In this document: in pieces, positions 1-8,893 of the stretch
Position numbering within the stretch: the stretch's first letter is position 1
How the letters are laid out: each line of letters starts with the position of its first letter
Origin: Clostridia bacterium DTU084
Lineage (GTDB): Bacteria > Bacillota > DTU084
Length of the DNA stretch: 39,228 nucleotides
Assembly: GCA_001512905.1 (NCBI GenBank)
Contig: LFTB01000087.1
Location: 1 to 39,228 of the forward strand
Direction: 5' to 3'
Notes under the pieces: generated by a model
Databases searched by the model: none
What the model was told of the DNA's origin: nothing
What the model saw: only the letters and a program-made list of their open reading frames with translations
Position numbers and translations under genes: made by a program

Positions 1-49
1 ACGGCTAACCCCACCCATACTCCGTATTGGGTGGGGAATGCGCCGTTTT
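1..49. terminator. Putative intrinsic terminator/hairpin beyond the 3' end of rex
   Basis: CCCCACCCA (9-17) pairs with TGGGTGGGG (28-36); outer ACGGC/GCCGT also complementary; TTTT follows on the + strand. Left context is cut by the window edge. Confidence 0.45.
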
Positions 50-57
50 AAATTCGT

Positions 58-693
58 TCAAGCTTTGGTTCGATGCTCTGCTGATAGGTAATGGGAAAGG
101 GTTGCAAGTCCTACTGCTAAATCCTCGTTGCGGAGAATGATCTCAGGCGGGACTTTGAGATTGACTGGCGCAAAATTCCATATGGCGCGCACTCCTGCGG
201 AAATTAACATCTTCGCTATCCTCTGTGCTGCTTCTGCAGGAGTTGTGATGATCCCGATTTGAATGCCTAATTTTTTCACAATAGACTCCAACCGCTCAAG
301 GGGAAAAACCTCAAGTCCATCTACCTGCTGGCCGATTTTGTTGGGATCAACATCAAATAAAGCAACGATTTTAAGCCCATAGCGGGCAAAGCCTGGATAG
401 TTGCAGATAGCCATCCCCAATTTGCCGGCACCTACCAAAACGGCTTCATTTGGGTTGCGAAGGCCCAAAATTTGTTCAAGAGCCATTAGAAGGTTCGAAA
501 CGTTGTATCCTACCCCAGGTCTGCCGAACTGGCCGAAATATGTCAGGTCCTTCCTTACTTGCGCAGAATCGACCCCTGCGCTCTCCCCAAGCTCAGCAGA
601 AGAGATGATCTCCAGACCAGCTTCTGATGCTGCAAGCAAGGAACGGTAGTATAAAGGGAGCCTTCCTAAGGTGGGTTTGGGAATTTCCAGCAT
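58..693 (-). CDS. rex: Redox-sensing transcriptional repressor Rex
   Basis: 211 aa; Rex-type winged-helix N-terminus (RLPLYYRSL...SSAELGESAGVDSAQVRKDLTYFGQFGRPGVGY) and Rossmann domain (VLVGAGKLGMAICNYPGF). Confidence 0.97.
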   Translation of the reverse strand: MLEIPKPTLGRLPLYYRSLLAASEAGLEIISSAELGESAGVDSAQVRKDLTYFGQFGRPGVGYNVSNLLMALEQILGLRNPNEAVLVGAGKLGMAICNYPGFARYGLKIVALFDVDPNKIGQQVDGLEVFPLERLESIVKKLGIQIGIITTPAEAAQRIAKMLISAGVRAIWNFAPVNLKVPPEIILRNEDLAVGLATLSHYLSAEHRTKA

Positions 694-791
694 CCTCTAG
701 CCTCCTTACCCATTTCCTACCCTTAAAATTCAAGATCAAGGAGAAAAATCCTTCTCAGTAATTGTCTGAATTATTAGTCAGTCACTTTGAA

Positions 792-843
792 TTGCTTGAC
801 TTTTATTCCCCTTTATGATAACATAAGCTAAATTTATTGTAAA
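792..843. promoter_or_regulatory. Overlapping divergent promoters for rex (-) and the citrate synthase-like gene (+)
   Basis: Minus: TTTACA (838-843) - 17 bp - TATCAT (815-820). Plus: TTGCTT (792-797) - 16 bp - TATGAT (814-819), or TTGACT (796-801) - 17 bp - TAACAT (819-824). Inverted repeat TTATG-ATAA-CATAA at 813-826 covers both -10 regions. Confidence 0.5.
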
Positions 844-847
844 TCCC

Positions 848-873
848 ATCGAAACCAGCAATCGAAACCAGCA
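848..873. repeat. Two perfect tandem copies of a 13-bp unit ATCGAAACCAGCA in the 5' leader of the + strand gene
   Basis: Direct reading: atcgaaaccagca|atcgaaaccagca. Confidence 0.85.
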
Positions 874-898
874 ATACTAACCAAAGGAGGGTGATTAG

Positions 899-2140
899 AT
901 GTCAAAAAAAGGGACTATCTATCTAATCGATGTAACCAATCGTGATGGTGTCCAAACTTCAAGACTTGGCCTTGCCAAGCTGCAGAAAACCATCATCAAT
1001 GAAATGCTCAGCGAGATGGGAATCTTTCAGAGCGAATTTGGCTTCCCAATCACAAGACATGAGACAAACTACCTGCGCGCAAATCTAGAGCTGGCTGAGA
1101 TGGGCGCCCTCGGCTCCATCAGATTAGGCGGCTGGCTGCGGGCAATTTCAAGCGATGTTGAGCGCAGTTTTTCCATGGTCCCAGAGATCAGGCATTTGAA
1201 TATGTCCATTTCCACCTCGGATCAGATGATCCAGGGCAAATTCCAGGGCCGGAAAACCAGGCAAGACATAATTGACGAAATGGTCGCTGCTGTGAAGCTC
1301 GCCAAAGAAAAGGGAGCCCTTTCCATTGGTGTCAACGCAGAGGACGCTTCCCGCACTGATCTTTCCTTTTTAATCGATTTTGCCTGTGCAGCCCGGGATG
1401 CTGGTGCAGATCGGTTCCGCTACTGCGACACCCTTGGCTATGACGATCCCTTCACCATCTACGATCGGATCAACAAACTTGCCAGTGCAGTTCAGATCCC
1501 AATCGAATTGCACTGCCACAACGATTTAGGCATGGCAGTTGCCTGCAGCGTGGCAGGAGCAAAAGGAGCTGTTGATGCAGGTGTGGATGCATATATAAAC
1601 ACCACCATCAATGGCATGGGAGAGCGGGCTGGCAACTCTGATCTCGTTTCTACGATTTTGGCGATCAAAAAATCCAGCGGCATGGCTGACAAATATCAAT
1701 TAGATCCTAATGTAGATCTCTCTAAATCATGGGAAATAGCCAAATACGCATCCTACGCTTTCGGAGTGCCAATTCCTGTCAACCAGGTGGCAGTTGGCGC
1801 CAATGCTTTTGCTCACGAGTCCGGCATTCATGCTGACGGCGCTTTGAAAGACCGCCGCAACTACGAGCTCTTTGACTACGAAGAGCTGGGCCGAGGGGAA
1901 CCAGAAATCATTGAAACAGGCCGGATGATCACAACTGGCGAATACAGCGGCATTAAGGGCTTCCGCAACGTCTACGAAAAGCTTGAAATTGAATTCAAAG
2001 ACGACAAAGAAGCTGAAAAAATCCTCGAACTGGTTCGCTATGCAAACGTCCACACCCAAAAGCCACTTACAGACCGCGAACTGCGCTTTATAGCTGCCTA
2101 TCCAGAGATAGCCAGAAAGATTATGACCGTCACGCCTTAA
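899..2140 (+). CDS. Probable Re-type citrate synthase (homocitrate synthase/isopropylmalate synthase superfamily)
   Basis: 413 aa; DRE-TIM metallolyase motifs (DVTNRDGVQTSRLGLAKLQKT, ELHCHNDLGMAVA, NTTINGMGERAGNSDL). QSEFGFP and IRLGGWLRAI resemble clostridial Re-citrate synthase from memory. RBS AAAGGAGGGTG upstream. Confidence 0.75.
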   Translation: MSKKGTIYLIDVTNRDGVQTSRLGLAKLQKTIINEMLSEMGIFQSEFGFPITRHETNYLRANLELAEMGALGSIRLGGWLRAISSDVERSFSMVPEIRHLNMSISTSDQMIQGKFQGRKTRQDIIDEMVAAVKLAKEKGALSIGVNAEDASRTDLSFLIDFACAARDAGADRFRYCDTLGYDDPFTIYDRINKLASAVQIPIELHCHNDLGMAVACSVAGAKGAVDAGVDAYINTTINGMGERAGNSDLVSTILAIKKSSGMADKYQLDPNVDLSKSWEIAKYASYAFGVPIPVNQVAVGANAFAHESGIHADGALKDRRNYELFDYEELGRGEPEIIETGRMITTGEYSGIKGFRNVYEKLEIEFKDDKEAEKILELVRYANVHTQKPLTDRELRFIAAYPEIARKIMTVTP

Positions 2141-2161
2141 CAGCTGACGGTCATAATTTTC
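2120..2161. terminator. Convergent hairpin terminator overlapping both coding ends
   Basis: Perfect 13-bp stem ATTATGACCGTCA (2120-2132) / TGACGGTCATAAT (2145-2157), 12-nt loop, TTTT tract on + strand. Confidence 0.75.
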
Positions 2162-2648
2162 CTTTCCCTGAAGCTATGGCTTCCAAAATCTGCGTTGTCG
2201 AGATTCCATCTGCTCCCGGAAGCAGCTTTATTTCTCCCCCATATTTCATCACAGCCCCTGCCTCAGGCAAACTTTCCACTTTTTTGTAATCCCCGCCCTT
2301 TACATACACTTCAGGTCTGAGCGCTTCTATCAACTGACAAGCTGTAGGTTCGCTGAAGACAGTGACATAATCAACACAAGCTAGGGCTGCTATCAGTTCT
2401 GCCCGATGTCCTTGGGAAAAAATAGGCCTCGCCGGACCCTTTAATCCTTCCACCGATTCATCGCTGTTTATGCCCACCACTAAAAAATCTCCTAAACTCC
2501 TCGCTCCTTCTAAATAACGGACATGTCCCCAGTGCAGGAAATCAAAACAGCCATTTGTGAACACCATCCGCTTCCCTTGGGCTTTCTTCCGCTCAACTTC
2601 CTGGCAGAGCTGGGAAAGGGACAGAACTTTACTGTTGGCCTGGTACAT
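2151..2648 (-). CDS. rfaE2: Stand-alone RfaE2/HldE-type nucleotidyltransferase (D-glycero-beta-D-manno-heptose 1-phosphate adenylyltransferase-like)
   Basis: 165 aa; cytidylyltransferase-fold motif NGCFDFLHWGHVRYLEGAR, YVKGGDY, C-terminal GISTTQIL. Confidence 0.85.
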   Translation of the reverse strand: MYQANSKVLSLSQLCQEVERKKAQGKRMVFTNGCFDFLHWGHVRYLEGARSLGDFLVVGINSDESVEGLKGPARPIFSQGHRAELIAALACVDYVTVFSEPTACQLIEALRPEVYVKGGDYKKVESLPEAGAVMKYGGEIKLLPGADGISTTQILEAIASGKGKL

Positions 2649-4305
2649 AGCCTAACTCCTCCTCAGGTTCTGCGGCAGTTCCACTGCTGACCACCAGATT
2701 AACTACAGTCCCCATCGGCACCTCTGCTCCAGGCAGAGGGCTCTGCTCGATGACCTCTCCAGAAGGCACCTTTGCCTCTCTTTCCGTCACAGAGCCCAAC
2801 CTCAAGCCGATTCTGGCCAGCTCTAAAACAGCCTCCTGCTGCTTTTTGCCCACAAAAGCGGGCACAGTAACAGTTTGCGGCTGGGGTTCAGGCCCTTTGC
2901 TCACTACAAGATCCACGCTGCTGTTCCGCGCAAGTCGGGATCTGGAAGGAGGATTCTGCGACATGATAACACCAGCTGCCACATCATTGCTGTGCTGCTC
3001 CTGAACGACCCCTACTTTCAGGCCAGCTTGCCGCAGAAAGCGCTGAGCGTTCTCTAAAGATTGGCCAACTAGATCCGGGACAGTCAGGTATTCTGGTCCT
3101 TTGCTGACAGTCAGCCACACTGTGCGGTTTATTTTTATTTTCCTGTTGGGTGCAGGCTCTTGGCTAACCACGTGGTTCGCCGCTATCTCGGAAGAGTAAA
3201 CCTGGCTGCGGACTTCAGCTTTCAGCTTTTGCTCAGCCAATAGCTGCTCAGCTTCCTCCAAGCTGAGGCCCACAAGATCCGGCACCACCACTTCTGGCAC
3301 CTGGGGCAGGAGCTCCGGCAGCATAAAAGCTAGTGCTGCCAAGGCAAACAAAGCGATGAAGGTGCCTGCTATCCACTTGAGCCACCTGCTGCCTTTTGGA
3401 TTTCTCTTCTTTGCCTGCTCCTGGCGGTATGGGCTGACTGTTTTCAAAACAGTGGTGGCATCCTCACCCACTGCCTGCCAGCGCCTCAGATCCTGCAACA
3501 TCTCCTCTGCTGACAAATAACGTGCCTCGGGGTCTTTGTGCATGGCCTTGAGAATAATTCCCTCCAGCCATCCAGGCAGTTGGGGGTTGTGTTTGTGCGG
3601 AGGCACAGGTTCTTCTTGAATTTGCTTAAGTGCAATGGCGATGGGAGTATCACCTTCAAAGGGAAGCTTGCCTGTGACCATCTCGTAAAGCAAAACACCT
3701 AAAGAATATAGATCGCTTTGAACGCCCACCGCCTGGCCTTTAGCCTGTTCCGGTGAAAAATAATGCACTGAGCCCAAAACTATGCCTGTTTCTGTGATGC
3801 CGCTGCCGCTGGCAGCCCGGGCAATGCCGAAATCCGTTACTTTAACCCTTCCATCAGTGGTGATGAGTATATTATGAGGCTTCACATCCCGATGAACCAG
3901 GCCCCGCTCGTGTGCGTGCCGCAGCGCAAGGAGGATCTGTTCCGCAATGTTCACAACCTGGCCTGTGGAAAGCGGCGCATGCTGTACTACCACCTGCTTT
4001 AATGTTTGGCCTGGGACGTATTCCATCACAATATAGTGGGTTTCGCCATCGCGGCCCACATCGTACACATTGACAACATTCGGGTGGGATAATCTTGCTG
4101 CCGCCTGGGCTTCCCTTAGGAACCTTGTGACAAACTCTTCATCGCTTGCATATTGAGGGCGCAGAACCTTAACGGCCACAGTCCGATCTAAAAGGGTGCA
4201 TTGGGCTTTGAAGACCTGGGCCATTCCTCCTTCTCCGATCTTTTCGATTATCTTGTAACGGCCGCCTAAAACAGTTCCCTCCACGTCCGATTTCCCCTCC
4301 CTCAA
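2629..4305 (-). CDS. prkC: PASTA-domain Ser/Thr protein kinase, PrkC/PknB family
   Basis: Kinase motifs (IGEGGMAQVFKA, VHRDVKPHNIL, DFGIA, GSVHYFSPEQA), TM segment, three C-terminal PASTA-like repeats (VPDLVGLSLEEAEQLL, VPDLVGQSLENAQRFL, VPAFVGKKQQEAV). Confidence 0.95.
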   Translation of the reverse strand: MREGKSDVEGTVLGGRYKIIEKIGEGGMAQVFKAQCTLLDRTVAVKVLRPQYASDEEFVTRFLREAQAAARLSHPNVVNVYDVGRDGETHYIVMEYVPGQTLKQVVVQHAPLSTGQVVNIAEQILLALRHAHERGLVHRDVKPHNILITTDGRVKVTDFGIARAASGSGITETGIVLGSVHYFSPEQAKGQAVGVQSDLYSLGVLLYEMVTGKLPFEGDTPIAIALKQIQEEPVPPHKHNPQLPGWLEGIILKAMHKDPEARYLSAEEMLQDLRRWQAVGEDATTVLKTVSPYRQEQAKKRNPKGSRWLKWIAGTFIALFALAALAFMLPELLPQVPEVVVPDLVGLSLEEAEQLLAEQKLKAEVRSQVYSSEIAANHVVSQEPAPNRKIKINRTVWLTVSKGPEYLTVPDLVGQSLENAQRFLRQAGLKVGVVQEQHSNDVAAGVIMSQNPPSRSRLARNSSVDLVVSKGPEPQPQTVTVPAFVGKKQQEAVLELARIGLRLGSVTEREAKVPSGEVIEQSPLPGAEVPMGTVVNLVVSSGTAAEPEEELGYVPGQQ

Positions 4306-4354
4306 TTTTCAACCTTGCCAGCCGAGCTCAGGCGGAGCAAGCATTGGAGATCAA

Positions 4355-5734
4355 TCATAAATAACCATTTTTCATGGCTTCCTCAAAGACCAGCCTGGCA
4401 ATTGGCGCAGCAAATCTGCCCCCTTCGCCAGCGTTTTCGACAACCACAGCTAGCGCTAAACGGGGGTTTTCAACTGGTGCAAACCCCACAAACCAGGCAT
4501 GAGGCCTGCCGTGGGGATTATCTGCAGTGCCGGTTTTCCCTGCCACAGAGAGCCCCGGGATCCCGGCAGCCTGTCCTGTCCCCTGCTCCACAACATAGCG
4601 CAGGGCGTTCTTCAAGGAGGCAGAGACAGTTTCAAGTTCCAGCTGCCAACTGCTCTCGTTCTTCTGCAGAACCACATCGCCGGATTTAATCTCCCGGACA
4701 AGATACGGCGAACGGACTGTGCCTGAAGCCAGGGCTGCAGTCAGCATGGCCATCTGTACAGGTGTCACAAGAAGCGCTCCCTGACCGATTGCCAGTTGTG
4801 ATAGAGAGGAAGCTCCTGCTCCCTTTTGAGGCGGAATCCTGCACATACTCACAGGAACTCCAAGATCCGGCTTGCGAGCCAAGGCAAAAAATTCGATTAG
4901 CTCGTAAAACCTTTCTCTGCCCAGCCTCTGCGCCAGCTGGACAAAAGTTACGTTGCAAGATTTTGCTAACGCCTCGTCGAAGTCCAGCCGACCGTGTGCT
5001 TTCCCCTGATAACAGCTGATGGTGTGTCCATCTATTTCAATCTTCCCAGAACAAACAAATTGTTCTCCTGGTGCTACCAGCTCCCATTTTAGGACCCCGT
5101 AAGCTGTCAGGAGTTTAAAGATGGAGCCAGGAGGATACAGCCCCTGCAGGGCTCTGTTGAGAAGAGGGCTCTTTTTGTCTGCTGTCAAAAGTTCCCAGTC
5201 CTCTGCAATCCGGTTGGGTGAGAAATTGGGGCTGGTGGCAATGACCAAGATTTCCCCTGTCTGTACATCAAGGCCAACCACTGCACCAGCTCTTCCTGCC
5301 AAAGCTTTTTCTGCTGCTTCTACTAAAGACAGGTCCAAGGTGAGGTAGAGATCGGAACCTGTAGGAACAAGGCCTAAAAGCCCGCGGGTGAAATTGCGAA
5401 AGCGCTGGACAGGCAGCTGACCTAAAAGTTCACTGCTGTATGCCAGCTCCAATCCGCTCTGGCCCCTTTGAGCCTGGGTATAGCCGACAAGTGGCGCAAT
5501 GGCACGGGGCCCTTGATAAATTCTCTCTTTGTTTTCAGTAAAGCTGATTACTCTTCCCTTACGATCTAAAATTCTCCCTCGAAGGAGCTTTTCCTCCTGT
5601 TTCAACAATCTGGGATTTTCCGGCCTTATGGCGAGGCTGGGACCTGTGATGATCTGCCAATAGGAAAGGGCTAGAATTAACACCACAATCCCCAACCGGA
5701 AAAGGAAGAATGTTTTCTTAAGGTTTGCCTTCAT
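4355..5734 (-). CDS. pbpA: Class B penicillin-binding protein (PbpA/FtsI-like transpeptidase)
   Basis: Transpeptidase motifs SxxK (PPGSIFKL), SxN (KSCN), KTGTAD; N-terminal TM. Starts 4 nt inside the ftsW stop (ATGA). Confidence 0.92.
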   Translation of the reverse strand: MKANLKKTFFLFRLGIVVLILALSYWQIITGPSLAIRPENPRLLKQEEKLLRGRILDRKGRVISFTENKERIYQGPRAIAPLVGYTQAQRGQSGLELAYSSELLGQLPVQRFRNFTRGLLGLVPTGSDLYLTLDLSLVEAAEKALAGRAGAVVGLDVQTGEILVIATSPNFSPNRIAEDWELLTADKKSPLLNRALQGLYPPGSIFKLLTAYGVLKWELVAPGEQFVCSGKIEIDGHTISCYQGKAHGRLDFDEALAKSCNVTFVQLAQRLGRERFYELIEFFALARKPDLGVPVSMCRIPPQKGAGASSLSQLAIGQGALLVTPVQMAMLTAALASGTVRSPYLVREIKSGDVVLQKNESSWQLELETVSASLKNALRYVVEQGTGQAAGIPGLSVAGKTGTADNPHGRPHAWFVGFAPVENPRLALAVVVENAGEGGRFAAPIARLVFEEAMKNGYL

Positions 5735-6933
5735 AGCAGCACCCTCGGCTCATTTTGGCAGCTTGAGATGCCTAAAATCAGGCCTAAAATGAGGTAATTG
5801 CTCACAAGGGAACTCCCTCCGTAGCTGACGAAAGGAAGAGTGATCCCAGTAAGCGGAATGACTTTTATCGTCCCCCCGACAATGATCAGCGCTTGGGTGG
5901 CGAAAATGGAAACCAATCCGGCAAGCAGCAGAAAACCAAGGGGGTCTTCTTTTTGGGCAGCCAGCTGCCAGCCCCTGGCCACCAAAAAAAGAAAGCCGCA
6001 CAAAACTGCCACTGCTCCCAAAAGGCCCAACTCTTCGGCGATGGCAACGAAAATGAAATCAGTGTGTGCTGCAGGCACAAAGTGGGGATATCCTGCAGCC
6101 AGCCCCCTGCCCACAAGTCCCCCTGAGGCTAAAGCAAACAAGGCTTGCCCGATTTGGTAGCCTGTACTGGAAAGTTTATCCCAGGGATTGAGCCAGATTT
6201 CAATTCTAGTGCGGACGTGTGGAAACAGCAAAGTGGAAAGCACTGCAGCAATGCCGCAGAAAAGGAGGCTGGCTCCCACCAACATCCCTTGGCCTGTAGC
6301 CAGGTACAACATGATGGTAAAGATGCCGATCAGAAGCAGTGCTGCTCCCAAATCCCGCTGCAAAAAAAGGAGCAGCAGGGAAAGTCCCCACAAAAGCAGC
6401 ACTGGCCCTGCTGCTGGAAGGGAGAAAAACCTGCTGAAAGCCAGGGAAGCGTTTTCCTGAAGGTAGCCTGCCAGGAACAAAACCAAAAGCACCTTCACAA
6501 TTTCCACAGGCTCAAATTGCCAGCTGCCGATCCGCAGCCAGGCTTTAGCCCCGCCCACCTCTCTGCCGAAGATAATGGTGATAGCCAAAAGCAAGAGCCC
6601 TGCTGTCCCCAATAAATATTTGTAGCGCTCTACCCACCGATAACTGCGCAGCCTTGCAGACACCACAAGCACCAAAATTCCAAGTGCAATCCAGCCAAGC
6701 TGCTTGGCTGCAAGGTCCGGGTTGAGCCTGTAGATTTCCACAAAACCCACTGTAGTGAGGAAGAAAACAGCTGCCAAGAGGATTCTGTCCCGCCTGTTTA
6801 CCAAGAGCTTTGCGCCAAGATAAAAGAGGGCCAAGAGGATTGGACCGTAGAATAGCTCAACAAGAGGCCTTGCCAGGGACAAGTTAACCACTGCCACCCC
6901 AACTAGAGCTGCACAGCTTAAAGAAGTCCACAT
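5731..6933 (-). CDS. FtsW/RodA/SpoVE (SEDS) family protein
   Basis: Polytopic; SEDS motifs (LQRDLGAALLL, GLAAGYPHFVPAAHTDFIFVAIAEELG, PLTGITLPFVSYGGSSL). Confidence 0.93.
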   Translation of the reverse strand: MWTSLSCAALVGVAVVNLSLARPLVELFYGPILLALFYLGAKLLVNRRDRILLAAVFFLTTVGFVEIYRLNPDLAAKQLGWIALGILVLVVSARLRSYRWVERYKYLLGTAGLLLLAITIIFGREVGGAKAWLRIGSWQFEPVEIVKVLLVLFLAGYLQENASLAFSRFFSLPAAGPVLLLWGLSLLLLFLQRDLGAALLLIGIFTIMLYLATGQGMLVGASLLFCGIAAVLSTLLFPHVRTRIEIWLNPWDKLSSTGYQIGQALFALASGGLVGRGLAAGYPHFVPAAHTDFIFVAIAEELGLLGAVAVLCGFLFLVARGWQLAAQKEDPLGFLLLAGLVSIFATQALIIVGGTIKVIPLTGITLPFVSYGGSSLVSNYLILGLILGISSCQNEPRVLL

Positions 6934-7734
6934 CTAGCAAACACCCACAGGAGCCTGAAATTTTTCCAAGAGTTCATCCAGCTCCATTGAGAATTCGTGA
7001 TCTACAATATCTCCTTCGTGATTCTGGATCACAATCACAGTTATGTTGTCCTGGCCTCCTGCAAGGAGTGCTGCTTCCACAAGGCGATCTGCAGCCTGCT
7101 GGGGATCCGCTGCTTCTTTAAGAATTTCCTCAATTTGGCTTTTGCTCACTTTGCCGTGCAGCCCATCTGTACAGAGAAGCAAAAGGTCCCCAGCACCAAA
7201 ACCCAACTGAGACGTATCAACGTCTATCTCACTTGCCACTCCTAAAGCCTGGGTAAGGACATGACGCTGGGGATGGGTTTCTGCCTCTTCTTCTGATAAT
7301 TCCCCTTGTCTGTACAGCTCTGCAGGAAGGGAGTGATCTCTGGTCAGCTGGATGAGCTCGCCTGCGCGAAAAAGATAGGCACGGCTGTCGCCCACATGCC
7401 CGAGGATTATCCGATCCTGCCAAATGTGGGCAGCGGTCAGAGTGGTGCCCATCCCTTGATATTGAGGATTGGCGTTGGCTAACTGGCAAATTGCTTCGTT
7501 GGCCTTCTGAAAGACTTCCTCCAGCTCTTTTAGATCCACCAATTGTTTTCCAGAAAGTGCCTTAACCAGCTCTTCAATCGCCAGTTTGCTAGCTACCTCG
7601 CCAGCCAAGTGGCCGCCGAGGCCATCGGCTACAGCAAAAAGGTGTTCGCAGACGCAGTAGGAATCCTCATTCCGCTGTCTTACTTTTCCTTTATCGCTTT
7701 TGACCCCTACCTTGAGCATAACTTTCCTCCTCAA
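6934..7734 (-). CDS. prpC: PP2C-type Ser/Thr phosphatase (PrpC/Stp/PstP)
   Basis: PPM motifs VRQRNEDSYC, FAVADGLGGHLAGEVAS, GHVGDSRAYLF, LLLCTDGLHG, GGQDNITVIV. Confidence 0.95.
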   Translation of the reverse strand: MRRKVMLKVGVKSDKGKVRQRNEDSYCVCEHLFAVADGLGGHLAGEVASKLAIEELVKALSGKQLVDLKELEEVFQKANEAICQLANANPQYQGMGTTLTAAHIWQDRIILGHVGDSRAYLFRAGELIQLTRDHSLPAELYRQGELSEEEAETHPQRHVLTQALGVASEIDVDTSQLGFGAGDLLLLCTDGLHGKVSKSQIEEILKEAADPQQAADRLVEAALLAGGQDNITVIVIQNHEGDIVDHEFSMELDELLEKFQAPVGVC

Positions 7735-8177
7735 TTAGCAGAACGCTCTTTTTCCGGCTGCAAGCTCAACTGTGTTGTCCCGATCATGATCTTTGTCCCA
7801 GGCTTTATTTCCACAGGTGTCCTTTTGGGCAGCGGCGTGCCAGCTACAAGGGTGCCGAAGGAAGTGTCCAGTTCCTCCACGAACACTTTCTCACCTTTCC
7901 GCCACAGGCGCAGATGTCTGTCTGAACAGTACGGATCATTTAAGCAGATGTCGTTACTGCTGCTGCGGCCAACTGTCAGCTGAGTTATCAGCTTGTAGCT
8001 GTGGCTTTCCGAAGGCTCGCTCAGGTCCGTCACCACCAGAACCAAACCATCACCTTCAGCATCGAGCAGACCACTGGTCACTTTCAGAAGCTGCCACAAA
8101 AACCTGTAGAGCAAAAAGAGAAAGAAATAGCGCCCGATTGTAATCAGCAAATTCAACAAGGCTGCTAATCGTTCCAC
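7731..8177 (-). CDS. Membrane-anchored FHA-domain protein (FhaB/FipA-like)
   Basis: N-terminal TM then C-terminal FHA domain (LTVGRSSSNDICLNDPYCSDRHLRL...); downstream of an FhaA-like gene. Confidence 0.85.
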   Translation of the reverse strand: MERLAALLNLLITIGRYFFLFLLYRFLWQLLKVTSGLLDAEGDGLVLVVTDLSEPSESHSYKLITQLTVGRSSSNDICLNDPYCSDRHLRLWRKGEKVFVEELDTSFGTLVAGTPLPKRTPVEIKPGTKIMIGTTQLSLQPEKERSAN

Positions 8178-8893
8178 GACTCCACGCTCTCCCAGGCAAT
8201 TATGCTCTCACCAACTGCGATCAAATCTCCCAGCTTGAGCTTTTCCTGCTGTACTTTTTGGCTGTTGAGGTATGTGCCATTGGTGCTGCCCAGATCTGTT
8301 AAGTAAAATTCCTCAGCCCGCTGTTCTATTTTAGCGTGTTCCCTCGACACGTTCTGGTCAGTCAGGCACAGGCCGCCACTGACTGCCCTGCCTATGTACA
8401 GGACCTCTCCCTGCCAAGGGACAACCTTGCCCCGGTCAGGGCCCTCAAGAACTCGCAATTGAAAGGAAGGTTTCAAGGCTTTTCTGCTCCACCGCTTGGT
8501 GTCGTCAGATTCTTCAGGTTCCTCCTGCTTTTTAAAAGCAACGGCAACAACTTTCCATTTTCCCGATTCGATTTCGGGATTAGGCTCGATTTCCACCTTA
8601 AAGGGGCCAACTACGCTATAGCCACGATCTGCAGCCTTTCTAGCTAAGGTTTGCTCCCACTCCTGGGAAAGGGCGCTTAAAAGGTGCGCCAGCTCTTGGT
8701 ATTCTTCTTGTGCGATCTGAACCTGGAAAAGGTTGGGAACGTATAAGTTCTCCACCCCTCGCCTTGCCTCCTGCTGCATGGTGCGGATAAGAGAACGGGC
8801 CAAAGACAAAGGCTCCAGCTTTCCCCTATTTCGCTGAAAGAGCCCTTCAGACAGTTTCCCTATGGCGTCTTCAAGCCTTTCCATGATGTTCAT
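8165..8893 (-). CDS. FhaA-like protein: DUF3662 N-terminus plus C-terminal FHA domain
   Basis: True start likely ATG at 8893 (MNIMERLEDAIGKLSEGLFQRNRGKLEPLSLARSLIRTMQ = DUF3662); FHA signature YIGRAVSGGLCLTDQNVSREHAKI...DLGSTNGTYLN. Confidence 0.9.
   Translation of the reverse strand: MNIMERLEDAIGKLSEGLFQRNRGKLEPLSLARSLIRTMQQEARRGVENLYVPNLFQVQIAQEEYQELAHLLSALSQEWEQTLARKAADRGYSVVGPFKVEIEPNPEIESGKWKVVAVAFKKQEEPEESDDTKRWSRKALKPSFQLRVLEGPDRGKVVPWQGEVLYIGRAVSGGLCLTDQNVSREHAKIEQRAEEFYLTDLGSTNGTYLNSQKVQQEKLKLGDLIAVGESIIAWESVESWND

Noticed and set aside
813-826. TTATGATAACATAA as a Rex operator
   Set aside because: Spacing is Rex-like but it lacks the TTGTNA/TNACAA half sites; kept only as an unassigned inverted repeat.
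6145-6615. 156-aa + strand ORF antisense to the SEDS gene
   Set aside because: Polar, low-information shadow translation of a hydrophobic membrane protein gene.
7731-8177. Degenerate FHA domain as a pseudogene
   Set aside because: The domain departs from the DLGSTNGT consensus (LDTSFGTLV), but the ORF is intact, translationally coupled and located exactly where FhaB is expected.
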